From positions 1-9,242 of the forward strand of contig JASHSR010000245.1 of assembly GCA_030038645.1 (NCBI GenBank): 9,242 nt of DNA. Reading direction: 5' to 3'. Under the pieces are notes generated by a model. That model was not told the DNA's origin and did not search any database. It was given only the letters and a program-made list of their open reading frames with translations. The position numbers were made by a program, and so were the translations under genes. The DNA comes from Gammaproteobacteria bacterium. GTDB lineage: Bacteria > Pseudomonadota > Gammaproteobacteria > Steroidobacterales > Steroidobacteraceae. Below are positions 5,850-9,242 of the stretch, piece after piece (the first letter of the stretch is position 1; each line of letters starts with the position of its first letter).

Positions 5850-5869
5850 CCGGCTGTCGGCGCAGCCGG
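5850..5869. repeat. Inverted repeat CCGGCTG-N6-CAGCCGG
   Basis: A perfect 7-bp inverted repeat with a 6-nt spacer, 20 bp beyond the CTTGCA palindrome in the divergent control region. It could be a second protein-binding site, but GC-rich palindromes arise easily in DNA of this composition. Confidence 0.35.
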
Positions 5870-6006
5870 ATGCCCGCGCATACAGCCTTCCGGCCGAGCT
5901 CGTCCCGCGCGAGAGGGACAGCGCCGGCCGGCTCGGCGCGATCGACGCTAAGTCGTTGACGCCGGCGGGATTCGGTGGCTTGCAGTGGCGTGCGAAGCGG
6001 TTGCGC

Positions 6007-6012
6007 TATCAT
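6007..6012 (+). promoter_or_regulatory. Possible -10 box of the plus-strand operon
   Basis: TATCAT matches the -10 consensus at 5 of 6 bases. The nearest -35-like hexamer, TTGCAG (5980-5985), is 21 bp away, too far for a standard promoter, so an activator or another sigma factor may be needed, or the site is false. A transcript from here would have a leader of about 85 nt. Confidence 0.25.
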
Positions 6013-6105
6013 CCGCGCAGGCTCGACACGGCGCCGATACGCTTTCTGTCACGAGGTCGAGCCGTAGCCGTGCGGACAACGGCGCCCGCCGGCGCGGAGA
6101 TTGCC

Positions 6106-7926
6106 ATGAGCATCAAGCCCAAATCGAAGGGATTCCCGCTGCCGAGCTCGCTCGAGGTGGTCCCTGGGACCGAGCGAGCGCAGGGGGCCTATCCCTACTT
6201 CATCCAGTTCACTCAGGCGGACGACGAGCGCTTCTGGTTCTACAACTCCATGCATTTTCCGGAGCCCATGTCGGCCTTCGACATGGTGACGGCGGAGGCG
6301 GCCTACTGCGCGCTCGGATCCTCGAACACGCGGGTGCACTGCTTGCCGACCACGCTCGGGATCGATCACCGCATCATCAACGGCCGGGTGTACATCGGCG
6401 GCAACGCCGTGACGGACCCGGCGGAGATCGCGCGCCGCACCGCCGAGTTCCAGAAGCGGGCCTTCTATTACTACGAGAACTGGGAGCGCCTCTACGCGCA
6501 GTGGCGCGAGAAGATGCTGAAGCTCATCCGGGAGGCCCAGGCGCTGCCGAAGCCCGAGCTCCCCGAATTCGAGCCCCTGGAGAACGTGAGGGCCGGACGC
6601 GGCATCGCCTCGAACCACTGGCTGCTCGACACGTACCAGAAGACGCTCGAGGGCTACTTCCGGATGTGGCATCACCACTTCGAGTTCCTCCTGCTCGGGT
6701 ACGGCGCGTACATGACGTTCTTCGCCTTCTGCAAGAAGGCGTTCCCGGAGATCAGCGAGCAGACCGTCGCGCGCATGGTCGCCGGCATCGAGGCGGAGAT
6801 CTTCCGGCCCGACGAGGAGGTGAGACGCCTCGCGCGCCGCGCCGTCGAGCTCGGCGTGGACGGAAAGTTCCAGGACGGCACCTCCGCCGAAGCGATCATC
6901 GCATCGCTCGAGAAAGCGGGCACGTCCGGCCGCGAATGGCTGAAGGAGCTCGAGACCTCGCGCGACCCCTGGTTCAACGTCAACGTCGGGGACGGCTTCT
7001 ATCATTACCACCGCTCGTGGAACGACGACCTGTCGATGCCTTTCGCGGCGATCCCCGGGTACATCGGCCGGGTGAAGGCGGGAGAGTCGCTGCAGCGCGA
7101 CCACGCGAAGCTGCGAGCCGAGCGCGAGCAGCTGATCGCGGACTACCGGGACCTGCTCGCGACCGACGAGGAGCGGGCGGCCTACGATCAGATGATCAAG
7201 CTCGCCCACCGCGTGTTCCCCTACGTCGAGGGCCACAAGTTCTACTGCGAGCACTGGTACACGAACCTCTTCTTCAACAAGATCCGGGAGTTCGGCGCGC
7301 TGCTCGCGCGGCACGGGTTCTTCCCGAGCGAGGAGGACGTCTTCCAGCTCAATCATTACGAGCTCGAGTCGGCCATCATCGACCTCATGACCTCCTGGTC
7401 GAACGGCTCGCCGCCCCGCGGGCCCGGGCACTGGCCGCAGATCGTCGCCGAGCGCCGCGCCGCGCTCGCCGAGTGGGCGAAGCACGACATGCCGCCCGCG
7501 CTCGGGCCGGTGCCGGATGTGATCGACGATCCCGCGATCGTCATGCTCTGGGGCATCACGCGCGACAACCTCGACACCTGGCTCGCGGCCGGCGGCGCGA
7601 CCTCGAGCAACGAGCTCAAGGGATTCGCCGCGTCGAACGGCGTCGTCGAGGGGCCGGCGCGGGTGGTCAAATCGGTGGAGGAGATCTCCCGCATCAAGAA
7701 GGGAGACATCCTGGTCTGCCAGATCACCAATCCCACCTGGGCGCCGCTCTTTCAGAAGATCTCCGCCGCGGTCTCCGATATCGGCGGCTCGATGAGCCAC
7801 ATGGCGATCGTCGCGCGGGAGTTCGGGCTGCCGGCCGTCGTCGGAACGGGGACCGCCACGACCCGGATCAAGGACGGCCAGCGCATCCGCGTCGATGGCG
7901 GCCGCGGCATCGTGACGATCCTTTGA
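6106..7926 (+). CDS. Phosphohistidine-domain subunit of a phenylphosphate-synthase/aryl-ketone-dikinase-like enzyme
   Basis: A 606-aa protein of roughly 68 kDa. The last ~90 residues are the mobile swivel domain of PEP-utilising enzymes: CQITNPTWAPLFQKISAAV, then GGSMSHMAIVAREFGLPAVVG with predicted phospho-acceptor H565, then the glycine-rich DGQRIRVDGGRG end. The first ~500 residues are rich in aromatic residues and His (FYYYENWERLY, MWHHHFEF, YCEHWYTNLFF) and replace the PEP/pyruvate barrel of true PEP synthase. Thauera phenylphosphate synthase protein 1 (about 70 kDa) has this design, as do the large subunits that phosphorylate 4-hydroxyphenyl ketones or alkylphenols. The inferred role is to accept a phosphoryl group on H565 from the ATP-grasp partner and pass it to the hydroxyl of a phenolic substrate. 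The ATG at 6106 has GGAG 6 nt upstream. It is the first gene of the plus-strand operon and overlaps the next gene by 4 bp. Confidence 0.85.
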   Translation: MSIKPKSKGFPLPSSLEVVPGTERAQGAYPYFIQFTQADDERFWFYNSMHFPEPMSAFDMVTAEAAYCALGSSNTRVHCLPTTLGIDHRIINGRVYIGGNAVTDPAEIARRTAEFQKRAFYYYENWERLYAQWREKMLKLIREAQALPKPELPEFEPLENVRAGRGIASNHWLLDTYQKTLEGYFRMWHHHFEFLLLGYGAYMTFFAFCKKAFPEISEQTVARMVAGIEAEIFRPDEEVRRLARRAVELGVDGKFQDGTSAEAIIASLEKAGTSGREWLKELETSRDPWFNVNVGDGFYHYHRSWNDDLSMPFAAIPGYIGRVKAGESLQRDHAKLRAEREQLIADYRDLLATDEERAAYDQMIKLAHRVFPYVEGHKFYCEHWYTNLFFNKIREFGALLARHGFFPSEEDVFQLNHYELESAIIDLMTSWSNGSPPRGPGHWPQIVAERRAALAEWAKHDMPPALGPVPDVIDDPAIVMLWGITRDNLDTWLAAGGATSSNELKGFAASNGVVEGPARVVKSVEEISRIKKGDILVCQITNPTWAPLFQKISAAVSDIGGSMSHMAIVAREFGLPAVVGTGTATTRIKDGQRIRVDGGRGIVTIL

Positions 7927-8981
7927 GCTCATCGACTCACGTCAGCTGGTTCGAGGACGTAGGGCTTCACGACCGCCCGCACGTCGGCGGCAAGGGCGGA
8001 AGCCTCGGGGAGCTGCAGCGCGCCGGCATCGCGGTGCCTGCTGGCTTCGTCGTTCGCACGCGGGCGTTCGAGCGCTTCGTCGAGGCGCTCGAGCGCGAAG
8101 CGCCCGTGCGCTCGCGGGTCGAGGCGCTGCATGCGGAGGATCTCGATACGCTGGCGGCCTGCTCGAAGACCCTGCGCACAAGAGTCGAGGACGTCCCGCT
8201 GCCCGCCGACGTGCGCGATGAGATCGCGTCCGCTTACTCGGCGCTCTGCCGCGACGATGCGCAGACCGCCGTCGCCGTGAGATCCTCGGCGACGACCGAG
8301 GATGCCGCCGATGCGAGCTTCGCCGGCCTGCAGGACACCTACCTCTGGGTGCTGGGCGTCGAGGAGATGCTGCACAGGGTGCGCAGCTGCTGGGCGAGCC
8401 TCTACTCGGTCGAGGCGATCAGCTACCGCCTGAAGCATCGCTTTCCGGAGCAGGGCGTCGCGATGGCCGTGGTGGTTCAACGCATGGTGCATGCGCGCAC
8501 CGCCGGCGTGATGTTCACGCGCAGCCCGACGACGGGCGACCGCTCCGTCGTGACGATCGAGGGAGCCTGGGGGCTCGGCTCGGCCGTCGTGGGCGGCGAA
8601 GTGACGCCGGACCGCTGGGTCGTCGGCAAGATCACCGGCGAGATCTCGGTACGGGACATCTCCGACAAGCCGATTCAGCACGCTCCGGCCGCCGCGCGGG
8701 GCGGCGGGATCGAGACCGTCCCCGTTCCGGACGAGCAGCGCCGGGCGCCTTGCTTGAGCGACGAGGAAATTCAGGCCCTGCGGGCCGTCGCGCGCCAGGT
8801 CGAGCGCCACTACGGCCGGCCCCAGGACATCGAGTGGGCGATCGACCGGCGAAACGGCGCAATCCTGCTCCTGCAAAGCCGGCCGGAGACCGTGTGGTCG
8901 GCGAAGGAGGCTCAGCCCACTGCGCGCCCGGCGGAGAATCCCTTGTCGCACGTCATGTCCATTTTCGGAGGCCGCAGGTGA
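7923..8981 (+). CDS. ATP-grasp (PEP/pyruvate-binding domain) subunit of the same dikinase
   Basis: A 352-aa protein, about 38 kDa, matching the N-terminal nucleotide-binding domain of PEP synthase as a separate polypeptide, like phenylphosphate synthase protein 2 (about 40 kDa). Motifs in order: VGGKGGSLGEL (K24), AGIAVPAGFVV, VAVRSSATTEDAADASFAGLQDTYL (core R120-SSATTED), MAVVVQRMV, AGVMFT, EGAWGLGSAVVGGEVTPD, then QDIEWA (301-306) and LLQSRPET (315-322), which hold the metal/ATP ligands of the family. The inferred role is to split ATP and phosphorylate the swivel histidine of the preceding gene product. No ATG or GTG fits the conserved N-terminus; the TTG at 7923, overlapping the previous stop in TTGA, puts SWFEDVG at residues 8-14, as in homologues. 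This frame is open far upstream, but that part only shadows the preceding gene. It overlaps the next gene by 4 bp. Confidence 0.86.
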   Translation: MSSSTHVSWFEDVGLHDRPHVGGKGGSLGELQRAGIAVPAGFVVRTRAFERFVEALEREAPVRSRVEALHAEDLDTLAACSKTLRTRVEDVPLPADVRDEIASAYSALCRDDAQTAVAVRSSATTEDAADASFAGLQDTYLWVLGVEEMLHRVRSCWASLYSVEAISYRLKHRFPEQGVAMAVVVQRMVHARTAGVMFTRSPTTGDRSVVTIEGAWGLGSAVVGGEVTPDRWVVGKITGEISVRDISDKPIQHAPAAARGGGIETVPVPDEQRRAPCLSDEEIQALRAVARQVERHYGRPQDIEWAIDRRNGAILLLQSRPETVWSAKEAQPTARPAENPLSHVMSIFGGRR

Positions 8982-9242
8982 CGCTCACGGCGAAGGACGT
9001 GGCGGAGATCGCGAAGCTGCTGGAGGAATCGAGTTTCGACGAGCTGGATCTGGAGATCGACGGCGTCAAGCTCAGCCTGCGGCGAGGTGGGGCACGCGGG
9101 ACAGGCTCGGCGAGCTCGGCAGGCTCAGCAGGCGGCTCGAGCTCGGCAAGCGCGGTCGCTCCGGCATCGACCGGTCCCGCGAGCTCGGCCGGCGGGGGGG
9201 ACTCGGCGGGCACTGCGCAGGCGGCAGGCTCGGCAGCGCCGG
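8978..9242 (+). CDS. Biotin carboxyl carrier protein, N-terminal part (runs off the window)
   Basis: A GTG start at 8978 overlaps the previous stop in GTGA and has a strong GGAGG (8967-8971) 6 nt upstream; no stop occurs before the window end, leaving 88 codons. Residues 1-37 (TAKDVAEIAKLLEESSFDEL followed by LDLEIDGVKLSLRR) match the N-terminal alpha/beta element of AccB-type carriers. From about residue 38 there is a long low-complexity linker of Gly, Ser and Ala. The lipoyl/biotinyl domain with its biotinylated Lys (MKM motif) would follow outside the window. Tight coupling to the dikinase genes suggests a pathway-specific carboxylase rather than housekeeping acetyl-CoA carboxylase, whose accB is normally paired with accC alone. 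Known acetovanillone-type clusters combine exactly such a dikinase with a biotin-dependent carboxylase. Without the biotinyl domain the assignment rests on the first 37 residues and the context. Confidence 0.75.
   Translation, partial: MTLTAKDVAEIAKLLEESSFDELDLEIDGVKLSLRRGGARGTGSASSAGSAGGSSSASAVAPASTGPASSAGGGDSAGTAQAAGSAAP
9089..9242 (+). repeat. Low-complexity Gly/Ser/Ala-coding stretch with GGCTCGGC-like repeats
   Basis: Short imperfect repeats (GGCTCGGC, GAGCTCGGC, GGCTCAGC) encode the flexible linker of the carrier protein. The reading frame stays open throughout. Such tracts can expand or contract by recombination. Confidence 0.65.

Larger units (their letters stand above)
5752..6105. 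other. Divergent control region between the two catabolic operons
   Basis: These 354 bp hold no credible gene. They contain the minus-strand promoter with its overlapping palindrome (5802-5831), a perfect inverted repeat CCGGCTG-N6-CAGCCGG (5850-5869), a weaker GCGCCG/CGGCGC repeat (5921-5939), a second partial CTTGCA-type site (5979-5997), a -10-like TATCAT (6007-6012), and the ribosome-binding site of the plus-strand operon at 6096-6099. The plus-strand frame is open from 5956, but that part lacks a ribosome-binding site and family similarity. Confidence 0.7.

Noticed and set aside
5974..6004. Sigma-54 promoter (TGGC...TTGC) before the dikinase operon
   Set aside because: The GG and GC elements are 14 nt apart (5987-5988 and 6003-6004), not the required 10.
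5985..7922. Long open frame upstream of the ATP-grasp subunit, continuous with it
   Set aside because: The translation is Arg/Ala-rich without family motifs and overlaps the well-supported swivel-domain gene in another frame. Open alternate frames are expected in DNA this GC-rich.
6049..7932. 627-codon open frame antisense to the swivel-domain gene
   Set aside because: Composition is that of a GC-rich antisense shadow (Val/Arg/Asp/Leu-rich, no motif), with no ribosome-binding site, while the plus strand carries a clear conserved domain.
8978..9242. Housekeeping accB start of acetyl-CoA carboxylase
   Set aside because: Not excluded, but the 4-bp overlap with dikinase genes and the atypical linker fit a pathway-specific carboxylase better.
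1..9242. CRISPR arrays, insertion sequences, prophage genes
   Set aside because: No regularly spaced repeats, transposase or integrase motifs, or terminal inverted repeats were seen.

Overview
High-GC bacterial DNA. The core genes point to a gammaproteobacterium of the Xanthomonadales/Nevskiales/Steroidobacter type (inference): the CRP-like regulator closely resembles enterobacterial CRP and Xanthomonas Clp/Pseudomonas Vfr, Coq7 is the roughly 210-residue bacterial form, and L13 and S9 have their standard lengths.

Left part (1-2700) is housekeeping. On the minus strand are coq7 (917-1549) and a crp/clp/vfr-type regulator gene (79-822) with an unusual poly-aspartate tail. On the plus strand are rplM (1724-2152), rpsI (2156-2548) and a complete tRNA-Gln(CUG) gene with encoded CCA (2576-2649), followed by a strong GC hairpin.

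Right part (2750-9242) is an accessory catabolic locus of two divergent operons separated by a 354-bp control region. The minus-strand operon runs: luciferase-like flavin oxidoreductase (4618-5751), alpha/beta hydrolase (3641-4591), and a glutathione transferase strongly resembling the lignin beta-etherase LigE (2752-3606). The plus-strand operon runs: a 606-aa protein with a C-terminal phosphohistidine swivel domain (6106-7926), a 352-aa ATP-grasp PEP-synthase-type subunit (7923-8981), and the start of a biotin carboxyl carrier protein (8978 to the window end). These three overlap by 4 bp at each junction.

The two split PEP-synthase-like subunits match the layout of phenylphosphate synthase and of the dikinases that phosphorylate hydroxyphenyl ketones. 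Followed by a biotin carboxylase component, they match the acetovanillone pathway design known from Sphingobium (AcvAB + AcvCDE) and Rhodococcus (HpeHI + HpeCBA): the phenol is phosphorylated, then the ketone methyl group is carboxylated. The best reading of the window is a lignin-aromatics locus, in a probable gammaproteobacterium, that joins beta-aryl-ether cleavage to ATP- and biotin-dependent aryl-ketone degradation, with two extra enzymes (flavin oxidoreductase, hydrolase) of unknown step. The carboxylase catalytic subunits, the phosphatase and any dedicated regulator would lie beyond the right edge or elsewhere. A perfect CTTGCA-N5-TGCAAG palindrome overlapping the -35 of the minus-strand promoter is a candidate operator.
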